Assembly: GCF_023540835.1 (NCBI RefSeq)
Contig: NZ_JALKCU010000003.1
Coordinates: 245,526 to 309,525 of the forward strand
Length of the DNA: 64,000 bases
From: Marivivens geojensis
Lineage (GTDB): Bacteria > Pseudomonadota > Alphaproteobacteria > Rhodobacterales > Rhodobacteraceae
Direction of reading: 5' to 3'
Both the position numbers and the translations under genes were made by a program. Position 1 is the stretch's first letter, and each line of letters starts with the position of its first letter. The notes below the pieces were generated by a model. It worked only from the letters and a program-made list of their open reading frames with translations. It was not told where the DNA came from and ran no database searches. Positions 1 to 8,690 of the stretch are shown here, piece by piece.

Positions 1-1124
1 TGAATTTGAGCGATCGCAAGCGCACGCTGGTTTGTGCCGTTGGGCAGCAGGCGGAACACGCCCTGTGTGCCCTGGAACCCTTGCGATTGAGTGAGACCAG
101 CAACCGAAAGGGCTTCGGGGTTGCCTTGGGCGAGGAGCGCGCCGATCGCCGCGATCCCGTCAAAGGCCAGACCTGCCAGCGGATGCGGATTTTCCCCATA
201 GGCCGCGGCGTAACGCGATTCAAAGAGGGAAATCATCTGCGTATCCGGCATCGCGAAAATGCCACCCTGTAGGCCCGGCAGAGCGAGCGCCTGAGGCGCT
301 ACATCCCAACGGGTTAGGCCGATGTATTGTGTCATCGTCGGGTCAATACCTTGCTCTGGCAGTGCTGTTGCGATCAGCGGCAGGTCAGCATTGACCCCGC
401 CTGTGAGGAACACAGCCTGCGATCCAGAGCTGCGGATCGAATTGGCAATCGGGCCAGCCGCCGAAATAATGCCCTGCTGGGTCATCGGATAGCTCTGCAC
501 GCTGCCCACGGTTTTGCCACCGTTGCGAACCGCATTGGCAATCGCATCACGGCCTACAGCCCCTTGGAGGTCGTCGCCGTGCACGATACTGAAATTCTGG
601 ATGCCTTTGGTGCCCGCATAAGACACGAGACGGTTTGCAGTGTTGTCAAAGGTCGGCCCGAGGACAAATACGTTGTTGCCCGCGATGGACGCATTGTTCG
701 AGAAAGCCAAAACATTCACGCCACGATCAGCGACCGCGATGCCCGCCGCATTTGCAGCTTCAGCATATAGGGGCCCGAGGATGATCTTGGCACCATCATT
801 TACGGCCTGCGTTGCAACAGTAGCCGCCTGTTCAGGTGACGCGCCCGTGTTGTAGACGCGCAGGTCAATTTGCACGCCTTGAAGGTCCGCAATGGCCATC
901 CGCGCCGCGTTTTCGAGGTTCGATGCGAGGAAGCTATCCGATTCGACGCCCGACCCACCGGGCACCAAAAGCGCCACTGTGACAGGTTTTGTCGGATCGA
1001 CACGCATCCCGCCGCCCATTCCGTTCGAGACAGGGATCGGCTCACAGGCAGCAACCCAAGCGATGGAAAACAAAACGAAAATCCGTGCGGCCACCTGTTT
1101 GGCGGTGCGGGTAAATGCGAACAT
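1..1124 (-). CDS. Penicillin-binding protein activator, LpoA-like lipoprotein (3' end off the left edge)
   Basis: An open frame runs on the minus strand from the ATG at 1124 to base 1 without a stop, so about 374 codons are visible and the C-terminus is missing. A GAGGAG ribosome site precedes the start. Residues 1-27 form a lipoprotein signal with lipobox V-A-A-C (Cys27). The rest resembles a periplasmic binding-protein fold of the branched-chain amino acid receptor type, with segments such as VTVALLVPGGSG and IILGPLYAEAAN. In alphaproteobacteria such lipoproteins next to rsmI are annotated as LpoA-like activators of penicillin-binding proteins. It is divergent from rsmI with 100 bases between them. 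The family is likely; the activator role is inferred from homologous annotation. Confidence 0.75.
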   Translation of the reverse strand, partial: MFAFTRTAKQVAARIFVLFSIAWVAACEPIPVSNGMGGGMRVDPTKPVTVALLVPGGSGVESDSFLASNLENAARMAIADLQGVQIDLRVYNTGASPEQAATVATQAVNDGAKIILGPLYAEAANAAGIAVADRGVNVLAFSNNASIAGNNVFVLGPTFDNTANRLVSYAGTKGIQNFSIVHGDDLQGAVGRDAIANAVRNGGKTVGSVQSYPMTQQGIISAAGPIANSIRSSGSQAVFLTGGVNADLPLIATALPEQGIDPTMTQYIGLTRWDVAPQALALPGLQGGIFAMPDTQMISLFESRYAAAYGENPHPLAGLAFDGIAAIGALLAQGNPEALSVAGLTQSQGFQGTQGVFRLLPNGTNQRALAIAQI

Positions 1125-1224
1125 GAATATCTTACTCCTCTTGCATCGGGCGCCATGGATACGGCAGACCGATAGGACAAATCTCCTGGGCGTATCATAG
1201 GCCCCACAACCAGAGGGTCCAGCG

Positions 1225-2085
1225 ATGAATCACCGCAACACGCCGTTAACCGCAGGTCTGTATCTGGTGGCAACACCTATCGGCTCTGCCCGCGATATCA
1301 CCCTGCGATCGCTCGATATTTTGGCTTCTTGCGACCTTATCGTCGCCGAGGATACCCGAACCGCTCGCAAATTGCTCGATATCCATGGTGTGCCGCTGAA
1401 CGGTCGGCGCATGATCGCCTATCATGACCACTCTGGTGATAATTCGGTCCAAGGGATCGTAAAGCTCATCGCCGAAGGGAAATCGGTGGCCTATGTGTCC
1501 GAGGCAGGAACGCCTCTCGTCGCTGATCCGGGGTTCGAACTGGGCCGCGAAGTCATCGCGCAAGGTCTAACTGTGACCGCAGCCCCGGGCGCTTCTGCGG
1601 TCTTGGCCGCGCTGACTGTGTCGGGTCTGCCGACCGATCGGTTCATGTTTGCAGGGTTCTTGCCCGCCGCGCGCGCCCAACGCCAAACCGAGATTGCCGC
1701 GTTGCGGGATATGCCGTTAACCATGATTTTTTATGAGAGTCCGAAACGGATTCAAGAAATGTTAGAAGACTTGAGAGAGATTCTGGGGGGATCGCGGGAT
1801 GTCGCGGTCTGTCGGGAACTAACCAAAAAGTTTGAAGAAGTGACGCGCGGCACGCTGGATGAGGTGATCGACGCCTACGAGGGTCGCAGCGTCAAAGGTG
1901 AACTGGTGGTTCTGGTCGGACGGGCTGGTGCCACTGATGTCGAAGAGATGGATGTGGAAACGGCTTTGCGTCAGGCAATGGAAACCATGCGGGTCAAGGA
2001 TGCCGCCACAGCGGTAGCAGGCGCGCTGGGCCTACCCAAACGGCAGGTTTACCAAATTGCGCTGGGCCTTTCCAAGGAGGACTAG
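1225..2085 (+). CDS. rsmI: 16S rRNA (cytidine-1402 2'-O)-methyltransferase
   Basis: The 286-residue product has the usual length of RsmI and belongs to the tetrapyrrole (SAM) methylase fold. Visible landmarks are the N-terminal LYLVATPIGSARDITLR, the AEDTRTARKLL segment, the glycine-rich SEAGTPLVADPG loop, and FYESPKRI. The enzyme methylates the ribose of C1402 in the decoding centre of 16S rRNA in the cytoplasm. It overlaps the next gene by one base (TAG/GTG), so the two are translationally coupled. The rsmI-yraN-gshB order behind an LpoA-like gene is a common alphaproteobacterial arrangement. Confidence 0.95.
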   Translation: MNHRNTPLTAGLYLVATPIGSARDITLRSLDILASCDLIVAEDTRTARKLLDIHGVPLNGRRMIAYHDHSGDNSVQGIVKLIAEGKSVAYVSEAGTPLVADPGFELGREVIAQGLTVTAAPGASAVLAALTVSGLPTDRFMFAGFLPAARAQRQTEIAALRDMPLTMIFYESPKRIQEMLEDLREILGGSRDVAVCRELTKKFEEVTRGTLDEVIDAYEGRSVKGELVVLVGRAGATDVEEMDVETALRQAMETMRVKDAATAVAGALGLPKRQVYQIALGLSKED

Positions 2086-2465
2086 TGGGCGTTGCTCTGC
2101 GAAAATCGGAACGTGGTCAGCGGGCCTATCATGCAGGCCTTGCTGCTGAAGGGATCGTTGAACGGGATTATTTACGTCGCGGGCAAACGGTTGCAGCGCG
2201 GCGCTGGCGCGGTCGGTATGGCGAAATCGATCTGATTTGTCGTGACGGGGATCGGATTGTCTTTGTCGAAGTTAAACAGAGCAAATCCCACGATCAGGCG
2301 GTGTCGCACATCACCCATCGGCAAATGCAGCGTATCTGCGCCAGCGCCACGGATTACGTGGCAGGTGAACCGAAAGGGCAGCTGACACCAATGCGGATTG
2401 ATGTGGCGTTAGTTGACGGAACTGGCGCGATAAAGGTGATCGAGAACGCATCAATGATGTGGTAG
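2085..2465 (+). CDS. YraN family protein (UPF0102)
   Basis: A 126-residue protein that starts with GTG, one base into the rsmI stop codon. It has the small restriction-endonuclease-like core of the UPF0102/YraN family: ARRWRGRYGEIDLICRDGDRIVFVEVKQ, read here as an E-x-D motif followed by E-V-K, the usual metal-binding nuclease signature. The family's biochemical role is not settled; a Holliday-junction-resolvase-like fold is known. Its place between rsmI and gshB is typical. The family call is firm and the function unknown. Confidence 0.88.
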   Translation: MGVALRKSERGQRAYHAGLAAEGIVERDYLRRGQTVAARRWRGRYGEIDLICRDGDRIVFVEVKQSKSHDQAVSHITHRQMQRICASATDYVAGEPKGQLTPMRIDVALVDGTGAIKVIENASMMW

Positions 2466-2525
2466 CCATTGAAGGGCAGGTCGGACTGCGCCATGTATGT
2501 GGCAACAGATACGAAAGGCCTAACC

Positions 2526-3467
2526 ATGTCTCTTAAAGTTGCCATTCAAATGGACCCGATCGGTGCGATCAATATCGATGGGGACAGCACTTTCCGCCTC
2601 GCAGAAGAGGCACAGGCGCGGGGCCATTCGCTATTTTACTACACGCCTGACAAACTCGCATGGCGAGAAGGGCGGGTAACAGCGCGTGGTTGGCCTCTGA
2701 CGGTTCAACGGGTGAAGGGCGATCACTTTACCTTGGGCGAGGAACAAGAGGTCGATTTGTCGGACTTCGACGTAGTTTGGCTGCGTCAGGACCCACCGTT
2801 TGATATGGGGTATATTACCACCACCCATCTGTTGGACATGATCCATCCGAAAACACTGGTCGTGAATGATCCATTCTGGGTGCGCAATTACCCCGAGAAG
2901 CTCTTGGTCCTCCAATTCCCAGAACTGACACCGCCGACCGCGATTGCGCGTGACCTGCAAACGCTCCGAAATTTCCGTGAGAAGCACGGCGATATCATTC
3001 TCAAGCCGCTCTACGGGAACGGTGGTGCTGGCGTATTCAAACTCTCGGCGGGCGACGGCAACCTCGCGTCTCTGTGGGAAATGTTCACGGGTATCAATTC
3101 TGAGCCTTTGATCGTGCAGAAATTCCTGCCCGCCGTGTCCAAGGGTGATAAGCGCGTGATCCTTGTCGATGGCGAGCCCGTTGGAGCGATCAACCGCGTT
3201 CCGCAAAAAGGCGAGACCCGGTCGAACATGCATGTCGGCGGCCGCGCTGAAAAGGTTGAACTGACCGACCGTGATCGCGAGATTTGCGCCGCCATTGGCC
3301 CGCTTCTGAAAGAAAAAGGTCAGGTGTTTGTCGGTATCGACGTGATTGGCGATTGGTTGACCGAAATTAACGTGACCTCGCCGACGGGCATTCAAGAGCT
3401 TGAACGTTTCGATGGCGTGAATATCGCCGAGAAGGTCTGGCAGGCGATTGAGGCGCGGAGAGCCTGA
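2526..3467 (+). CDS. gshB: Glutathione synthetase
   Basis: From the ATG at 2526 the product is 313 residues, the standard GshB length, and starts with [20 protein letters not shown]. An in-frame start upstream at 2469 would add 19 residues with no family match, so I prefer 2526. ATP-grasp landmarks are the [16 protein letters not shown] substrate region, the [13 protein letters not shown] glycine loop and the C-terminal [14 protein letters not shown]. The enzyme joins gamma-glutamylcysteine and glycine using ATP in the cytoplasm. The next gene begins 1 base after its stop. A glutathione S-transferase lies nearby at 5.9-6.6 kb. Confidence 0.95.
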   Translation: MSLKVAIQMDPIGAINIDGDSTFRLAEEAQARGHSLFYYTPDKLAWREGRVTARGWPLTVQRVKGDHFTLGEEQEVDLSDFDVVWLRQDPPFDMGYITTTHLLDMIHPKTLVVNDPFWVRNYPEKLLVLQFPELTPPTAIARDLQTLRNFREKHGDIILKPLYGNGGAGVFKLSAGDGNLASLWEMFTGINSEPLIVQKFLPAVSKGDKRVILVDGEPVGAINRVPQKGETRSNMHVGGRAEKVELTDRDREICAAIGPLLKEKGQVFVGIDVIGDWLTEINVTSPTGIQELERFDGVNIAEKVWQAIEARRA

Positions 3468-3468
3468 T

Positions 3469-4377
3469 ATGTCGGTTCGACTGTGGCTTTACACGGCGAT
3501 TAGCCGTCGCATTGTAAAGCCACTGTTCCGTTTATCCGACGACCCCATTCGCGACGCGGCAAAGCTCGACCGTTTGGGCGCTTTGGCAGGGCAATATGTG
3601 CCTTATTCCCTGCTGCTCGAGCGCGGCCTTGGTGGGCGGTCGGCAAATTGGGTGTCGGGACGTGGTGCCGAGAGTGGTCGCGTGATCCTTTATTTTCATG
3701 GTGGCGGGTATTTCGCAGGATCGGCGGACACGCACGGCCCCATCATGGCGCGGTTGTCGCACTATGCGGGCGTGCCCGTTGTCATGCCCAATTACCGACT
3801 TTCTTCTGCGGCGCCGTTCCCAGCGGCTTTCGACGATGCAAATGCTGCGTGGGATGATCTGGTGGCGCGCGGTTATGACCCCAGCAAAATCGTTATTGGC
3901 GGGGACAGCGCAGGCGGGGGACTGGCATTGGCTCTTTTGTCCGTGCTCTGCGCGAGGGGTGAACGCCCTGCGGGTATCTTTACTATGTCCCCTTGGACCG
4001 ATTTGACCCTTTCGGGGGAGTCTGTGGCCCAAAACGCAGCGGCTGATGCGATTATTCCCGCTGATTGGATGGGCGCGGCCGCGCGGATGTATCACGCTGA
4101 AACGCCTGCCGATGATCCACGAGTTTCGCCGCTGTTTGCAGAGTTCGATGCCCCGCCACCTGCATTATTTCAAGTGGGAAGTCCTGAGGTTCTCGCCGAT
4201 GACACCTATCGGATGGCTGAGGTGTTACGGGCAGCAGGCGGTGACGTTGAGGTTCAGACGTGGCACGCCGCGCCGCATGTTTGGCATCTGGGGGAATATT
4301 GGGTGCCAGAGGCGCGGGCTGCTCTTCGTGACATCGCCAATTTTGTTCAGACCTCTTTCGATAGGGCGAGCCGATAA
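3469..4377 (+). CDS. Alpha/beta hydrolase of the HSL (hormone-sensitive lipase) family
   Basis: A 302-residue esterase-like protein from the ATG at 3469, one base after gshB. It carries the HSL-family oxyanion motif HGGGY (in YFHGGGYFAGSA) and the nucleophile elbow GDSAGGG. A likely acid residue sits before the late segment FQVGSPEVLADD, and the catalytic His is in the HVWHLG region. No signal peptide is evident, so it is probably cytoplasmic. The substrate is probably a short-chain carboxyl ester but cannot be read from sequence. Its last 31 bases overlap the convergent comM gene. Confidence 0.85.
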   Translation: MSVRLWLYTAISRRIVKPLFRLSDDPIRDAAKLDRLGALAGQYVPYSLLLERGLGGRSANWVSGRGAESGRVILYFHGGGYFAGSADTHGPIMARLSHYAGVPVVMPNYRLSSAAPFPAAFDDANAAWDDLVARGYDPSKIVIGGDSAGGGLALALLSVLCARGERPAGIFTMSPWTDLTLSGESVAQNAAADAIIPADWMGAAARMYHAETPADDPRVSPLFAEFDAPPPALFQVGSPEVLADDTYRMAEVLRAAGGDVEVQTWHAAPHVWHLGEYWVPEARAALRDIANFVQTSFDRASR

Positions 4378-5861
4378 CTGACCGCTTCGGCGATATGCGG
4401 ATGGCGCACTGATGGCGATCCGTCGAGGTCCGCAATCGTTCGCGCAACCCGAATGACGCGGTGGTAGCCTCGCGCGGTCAGTCCGAACTTTTCCGCCACT
4501 CGGGTCAGAAGGTCGCGTCCCTCTGCGTCAGGCGTAGCGACCTCTTCGAGGATTGCGCCTTCGGCCTCAGCGTTGGTGCGTATTCCGTCAATCCCTTGAT
4601 ACCTTTGGGTTTGTAGGTCTCTCGCCGATTGCACACGTGCCGCGACACTGGCCGAACTTTCGCCCGTCGCGGGTAGGTCGAGGTCGGTGAAGGATACAGG
4701 CGGCACCTCGACGCGCAGGTCGAACCGATCCATCAAGGGCCCAGAAATTCGGGCGAGGTAGTCGGCCCCGCAGGCAGGCGCTCGCGAACAGGCGCGGGCG
4801 GGATCTGACATGAACCCACATTTGCAGGGGTTGGCCGCAGCGACCAGCATGAACCGGCAGGGGTAGCGGATATGGGCGTTGGCACGAGCCACGACGACCT
4901 CCCCCGTCTCAATCGGCTGGCGGAGCGTTTCGAGGACTTGACGGTTAAATTCTGGGAACTCGTCCATGAACAAAACGCCATTGTGGGCGAGGCTGATTTC
5001 CCCGGGTTTCGCACCTTTCCCACCGCCGACAATCGCTGGCATGGAGGCTGTGTGGTGGGGTTCGCGGAAGGGTCGCGTGCGGCTGATCCCGCCCTCGTCT
5101 AAGAGGCCAGAGAGCGAATGGATCATTGAGGTCTCCAATGCTTCGGCGGCCGTGAGGGGCGGCAAAATCCCAGGAATACGGGCCGAAAGCATAGATTTCC
5201 CCGACCCCGGAGGGCCTAGAAGAAACAGATGATGACGCCCAGCGGCAGCGATTTCAAGCGCCCGCTTGGCGCGTTCTTGTCCTTTTACATCTCGAAGGTC
5301 GCGGGCAGCGGGGGCATGACTGACTTCACCGGGGAGGGCAGGGGGCAAGACCGCCTTGCCCGTGTAGTGGCGGATCACATCGAGGAGAGATTTGGCACCG
5401 AAAACAGATGTCGCGCCGACCCAAGCGGCCTCTGCGGCCGATGCTGTTGGGCAGAGTAGAACGCGGTCCTCTTCGGCAGCGGCGAGGGCGGCAGGCAGGG
5501 TGCCGATCACAGGCACGAGCGTTCCGTCGAGCGACAATTCCCCTAACGCGACTGTCTCTAACGCCTTGTCTTTTGGCACGATCTCTAGGGCAGCAAGCAA
5601 AGCCAATGCAATGGGGAGGTCGAAATGCGATCCCTCTTTCGGCATGTCGGCGGGGGACATATTCACGGTTATTTTGCAGGACGGCAGGGCGATTGACATA
5701 GCCTCTAGTGCCGCCCGAATACGTTCGCGGGCCTCTGACACGGCCTTGTCTGGGAGACCCACGATGGAAAAGGACGGCAAACCCGCCATGGTGGCGCATT
5801 GCACCTCGACCATGCGGGCCTCGATCCCTTCGAACGCAACTGTGTAGGTCGATGCGACCAT
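4347..5861 (-). CDS. comM: YifB/ComM-family Mg-chelatase-like AAA+ ATPase
   Basis: The 504-residue protein starts MVASTYTVAFEGIEARMVEVQ, the conserved beginning of this family. An N-terminal Lon-like domain is followed by an AAA+ module with Walker A LLGPPGSGKSML near residue 215, Walker B LFMDEFPEF, and a CxxC-type cluster (KCGFMSDPARACSRAPACG). ComM is a hexameric helicase that promotes branch migration during integration of taken-up DNA. The start codon sits only a few bases after the T-tract of a strong hairpin (5868-5899), which is unusual. The gene overlaps the convergent hydrolase gene by 31 bases. Confidence 0.92.
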   Translation of the reverse strand: MVASTYTVAFEGIEARMVEVQCATMAGLPSFSIVGLPDKAVSEARERIRAALEAMSIALPSCKITVNMSPADMPKEGSHFDLPIALALLAALEIVPKDKALETVALGELSLDGTLVPVIGTLPAALAAAEEDRVLLCPTASAAEAAWVGATSVFGAKSLLDVIRHYTGKAVLPPALPGEVSHAPAARDLRDVKGQERAKRALEIAAAGRHHLFLLGPPGSGKSMLSARIPGILPPLTAAEALETSMIHSLSGLLDEGGISRTRPFREPHHTASMPAIVGGGKGAKPGEISLAHNGVLFMDEFPEFNRQVLETLRQPIETGEVVVARANAHIRYPCRFMLVAAANPCKCGFMSDPARACSRAPACGADYLARISGPLMDRFDLRVEVPPVSFTDLDLPATGESSASVAARVQSARDLQTQRYQGIDGIRTNAEAEGAILEEVATPDAEGRDLLTRVAEKFGLTARGYHRVIRVARTIADLDGSPSVRHPHIAEAVSYRLALSKEV

Positions 5862-5867
5862 GAAAAA

Positions 5868-5899
5868 CCCCGCTAACCAGCTTATTCTGGTTAACGGGG
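5868..5899 (-). terminator. Rho-independent terminator of the GST gene, abutting the comM start
   Basis: Arms at 5868-5880 and 5887-5899 pair over 13 positions with one C/A mismatch and a 6-base loop. Read on the minus strand the second arm ends GGGG and is followed at once by TTTTTC and then the ATG of comM. It lies downstream of the GST stop at 5917, so it fits as that gene's terminator. Confidence 0.75.
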
Positions 5900-5916
5900 C
5901 AGGCGTTTAAGTTTGG

Positions 5917-6597
5917 TTAAAACGGCCAGTCCTTGCGCGGAAGGTTCATCTCGTAGGGGAAGGTCTTGTGATCTTCCTTCAACGCCTCCGCCCGCCAGCG
6001 CAGGAACGCTGGATCGTTGAGGTGGTTTTCCACATAGGCCTTGGCGGCGTCCGACACGGGCAATCCATATCCCGTGATCCGCATCGCAACAGGGGCGTAG
6101 AACACATCGGCGAGCGAATATTCACCGAACAGCCAAGGACCTTTCGCCCCGTGACGTTCGCGGGCCATGGCCCATAGGAATTCGATCCGCTCAAGGTTTT
6201 TTAGAACGGGTTCGGGCGCGATAAAGCCCTCCCAAACGTGACTGATCTGCATGTTGCAGACATCGCGCAGCGCGCCGAAGCCAGAATGCATTTCACAGAC
6301 CAAGTTGCGGGCCAATGCGCGTGCCGCAGGATCGCTCGGCCATAGCCCGGCATCGGGATGCCGCTCGGCCAGCGTCTCTGCCATCGACAGGCTGTCTGAC
6401 AGAATATAGCCCTCGGGCGTTTTTGCGGCAGGCACAGTACGCGCGGGGGCCAGTTCGGCCATGTCTTGGGCCAATGTGCCCGCGTAGAGCCCCATCATAT
6501 GCTCACGATAGGGCACTCCGAATTTTTCAAACATCAGCCAGCCACGGAGGGACCAGCTGCTAAAAAGGCGATCGCCAATATAAAGATCATACATCAT
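5917..6597 (-). CDS. Glutathione S-transferase family protein
   Basis: A 226-residue protein beginning MMYDLYIGDRLFSSWSLRGWL. The SSWS segment sits where the catalytic Ser of zeta/theta-like GSTs (SSCS/SSWS) stands, and the thioredoxin-like domain continues through LAPARTVPAAKTPEG and LSDSLSMAETLAERHP (a typical ESxAI-like glutathione-binding turn). The C-terminal helical domain follows. It probably conjugates or isomerises small electrophiles with glutathione in the cytoplasm; the substrate is unknown. It is followed by a strong terminator and stands alone between comM and the cob genes. Confidence 0.88.
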   Translation of the reverse strand: MMYDLYIGDRLFSSWSLRGWLMFEKFGVPYREHMMGLYAGTLAQDMAELAPARTVPAAKTPEGYILSDSLSMAETLAERHPDAGLWPSDPAARALARNLVCEMHSGFGALRDVCNMQISHVWEGFIAPEPVLKNLERIEFLWAMARERHGAKGPWLFGEYSLADVFYAPVAMRITGYGLPVSDAAKAYVENHLNDPAFLRWRAEALKEDHKTFPYEMNLPRKDWPF

Positions 6598-6655
6598 GAG
6601 AGGATGCTAAGTCGGGCTGCGAGACAACGCTATCGTTGTTTTGTGCGTGCCATCA

Positions 6656-7207
6656 TCACGGTTTGTGATTGATCCGTTCTGCCGACCACGGAACGGTTTT
6701 GATTTCGGTGACAGAGAGGTTGTCGATCCGATGACCGAATGCTTCGTAGGGGGTGATCGAAAGGGCGCGTTGGACTTGGGTCAGGATCATCCCGAAATGT
6801 CCGACCACAATGAGATCCGGCAGACCAAGCGCGAGGTAACCATCGATGGCCGCGCTGACCCGCGCAGCGACTGCGTTCCAGCTTTCCCCATTGGGTGGTG
6901 CGATATCGCCGGGGGTTTCCCAATAGGCGCGCATCAGTGGATCATCCGAAAACGTTGCCATTTCCCAATCGCCAAAGTGAATTTCGCGCAAGGCCGCATC
7001 GTGGGGCAATCGAGGGCGATGGGCTTGGATCGCATCGGCTGTGCTGACCGCGCGGGATAGGTCAGACGATACAACGGGCGCATCGGGCAGGTGATCCGAC
7101 AGGCGAGCAATCGCATCAACATCGGACAGATCGGCGGGCAGGTCGGTCCAGCCCACCATCGCCTTGGCATGCGTAGGGCCATGCCGAACGAGCCAGAGCC
7201 GCGTCAT
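6656..7207 (-). CDS. Histidine phosphatase family protein, probable CobC-like alpha-ribazole phosphatase
   Basis: A 183-residue member of the phosphoglycerate-mutase-like superfamily. The RHG signature is in LWLVRHGPTHAKA (His8 is the phospho-acceptor), followed by SSDLSRAVSTADAI, LREIHFGDWE and the second catalytic His in IVVGHFGMI. The ATG overlaps the stop of cobU by four bases. That coupling suggests dephosphorylation of an alpha-ribazole or adenosylcobalamin 5'-phosphate intermediate in the last steps of B12 assembly. Sequence alone cannot separate this from other small-molecule phosphatases. Confidence 0.8.
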   Translation of the reverse strand: MTRLWLVRHGPTHAKAMVGWTDLPADLSDVDAIARLSDHLPDAPVVSSDLSRAVSTADAIQAHRPRLPHDAALREIHFGDWEMATFSDDPLMRAYWETPGDIAPPNGESWNAVAARVSAAIDGYLALGLPDLIVVGHFGMILTQVQRALSITPYEAFGHRIDNLSVTEIKTVPWSAERINHKP

Positions 7208-7728
7208 TTCAAAACCATCGGCAGACCCGCCGCCACAAACACCACGTGATCTGCCGCCTCTGCGATCTGTTGATTCATTGCGCCGTGCAAATTCCGAAAC
7301 CGCCGCCCCATGCTTGTCTCAGGCACAATGCCAAGGCCAAGCTCGTTCGACACCACCACAACAGGGGCAGTGCAACGTCGGCAGGCTTCGATGAATTCAG
7401 GGATCATGGCGTCAATATCTGCCTCACCCAGCATCAGATTCGTCAGCCAAAGCGTCGCGCAATCGATCAGAACCACGCCATCTGCGCTCACGTTATCGAG
7501 AGCCTTTGACATGTTTATTGGTTCTTCGATGGTCGTCCAGCCGTCGCCGCGCTGCACTTTGTGCTGCTCCACCTTGGCGCGCATTTCGTCATCATAAACC
7601 TGCGAAGTCGCAATGTAGAAGCGTTCTAAGCCAGATTCGAAAATCAACTTTTCCGCGTATTTCGACTTACCTGAGGCCGCGCCACCGAACACAAGTGTTA
7701 GTTTTTGCAAGGTGGGATGTGCAGGCAT
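7204..7728 (-). CDS. cobU: Adenosylcobinamide kinase / adenosylcobinamide-phosphate guanylyltransferase
   Basis: From the ATG at 7728 the product is 174 residues, the usual CobU/CobP length. The nucleotide-binding loop FGGAASGKSKYAEKL is at the N-terminus, CATLWLTNLML in the middle, and the typical SNELGLGIVPET segment follows. The enzyme phosphorylates adenosylcobinamide and adds GMP from GTP in the nucleotide-loop pathway of cobalamin synthesis. An earlier in-frame ATG at 7788 would put the coding region across the rpoH2 promoter and adds non-conserved sequence. The product pathway feeds the B12-dependent NrdJ encoded at 42.8-45.0 kb. Confidence 0.94.
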   Translation of the reverse strand: MPAHPTLQKLTLVFGGAASGKSKYAEKLIFESGLERFYIATSQVYDDEMRAKVEQHKVQRGDGWTTIEEPINMSKALDNVSADGVVLIDCATLWLTNLMLGEADIDAMIPEFIEACRRCTAPVVVVSNELGLGIVPETSMGRRFRNLHGAMNQQIAEAADHVVFVAAGLPMVLK

Positions 7729-7731
7729 CTG

Positions 7732-7761
7732 TGATCCATTTCGCGGTGTGGTGCGTAAGCA
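7732..7761 (+). promoter_or_regulatory. Candidate RpoE-type (ECF sigma) promoter of rpoH2
   Basis: TGATCC at 7732-7737 is followed after exactly 18 bases by TAAGCA at 7756-7761. In Rhodobacter sphaeroides, RpoE (ChrR-controlled, singlet-oxygen-responsive) promoters have -35 TGATCC and a TAA-starting -10, and rpoHII is a known target. The site lies 51-80 bases before the rpoH2 ATG. The match is visible; activity is inferred. Confidence 0.65.
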
Positions 7762-7811
7762 TTGGTAACGATGACAGAAGTCACACACAACAGCCGGCGG
7801 GAGATGAGATT

Positions 7812-8690
7812 ATGGCTCTGGATACCACGTCTAACTTTAACATGACGCGCCGCGCGATGAAGGCGGAGCTTTTGGATGCTGAAACCGAAGCTCAACTGGC
7901 CTACGCGTGGCGGGATCACCGCGATGAAGAAGCGCTCCACCGTTTGACGACCGCTTACATGCGTTTGGCGATCTCAATGGCAGGGAAATTCCGACGCTAT
8001 GGTGCGCCGATGCCCGACCTTATCCAAGAGGCCAGCCTCGGTCTGATGAAAGCTGCTGAGAAATTTGACCCCGACCGTGGCGTTCGGTTTTCGACCTATG
8101 CCGTCTGGTGGATCAAAGCGTCGATCCAAGATTTCGTGATGCGCAACTGGTCGATGGTTCGCACGGGCTCGACCAGCAGTCAGAAGTCCTTGTTCTTTAA
8201 CATGCGCCGCGTTCAGGCCCGTCTGGAGCGCGAAGCCACCGCCGAAGGGATCACCCTCAGCAAAGGCGATCTGCACCTCGCGATAGCGACTGAGCTTGGT
8301 GTTCCTGTGCACGATGTCGAAATGATGGATGGTCGTCTGTCGGGGTCTGACTTCTCGCTCGATGCGACGCAATCGTCAGAAGACGAGGGGCGCTCTTGGG
8401 TCGATACGCTCGTCGATGACAGTGAACAGGCGGCGGAACGCGTCGAGGCATCTCACGATCAGGAAACCCTGCGCCAATGGCTGACAACTGCGCTGATGGC
8501 ACTCAATGACCGCGAACGGTTTATCGTGCGCGAACGCAAACTGCGGGACGATCCGCGCACATTGGAGAGCCTCGGTGACGAGCTGGGTCTGTCCAAAGAA
8601 CGCATTCGTCAGCTAGAGGCTGCGGCCTTCAACAAAATGCGCAAGAGCCTTGAAGGTCAGTCAAAGGAAGTGTTGAACTTCCTCGCATGA
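7812..8690 (+). CDS. rpoH2: RNA polymerase sigma factor RpoH, RpoHII type
   Basis: I start at the ATG at 7812 (292 residues), preceded by CGGGAGATGAG and matching the usual RpoH start; the frame is open much further upstream but overlaps cobU. Region 2 contains PDLIQEASLGLMKAAEKFDP and FSTYAVWWIKASIQDFVMRNW. The RpoH box is visible as SSQKSLFFNMRR, and region 4 has the helix-turn-helix SLGDELGLSKERIRQLE. It directs transcription of heat-shock and oxidative-stress genes. The divergence from classic RpoHI and the RpoE-type promoter in front favour RpoHII. It overlaps chaN by four bases. Confidence 0.92.
   Translation: MALDTTSNFNMTRRAMKAELLDAETEAQLAYAWRDHRDEEALHRLTTAYMRLAISMAGKFRRYGAPMPDLIQEASLGLMKAAEKFDPDRGVRFSTYAVWWIKASIQDFVMRNWSMVRTGSTSSQKSLFFNMRRVQARLEREATAEGITLSKGDLHLAIATELGVPVHDVEMMDGRLSGSDFSLDATQSSEDEGRSWVDTLVDDSEQAAERVEASHDQETLRQWLTTALMALNDRERFIVRERKLRDDPRTLESLGDELGLSKERIRQLEAAAFNKMRKSLEGQSKEVLNFLA

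Noticed and set aside
1..770. Plus-strand frames over the first 770 bases
   Set aside because: The minus-strand lipoprotein frame is continuous, has a ribosome site and lipobox, and resembles a known family; the plus frames do not.
7506..7811. An N-terminal extension of rpoH2 of about 100 codons
   Set aside because: It would cross cobU and the putative promoter; RpoH proteins start near the ATG at 7812.
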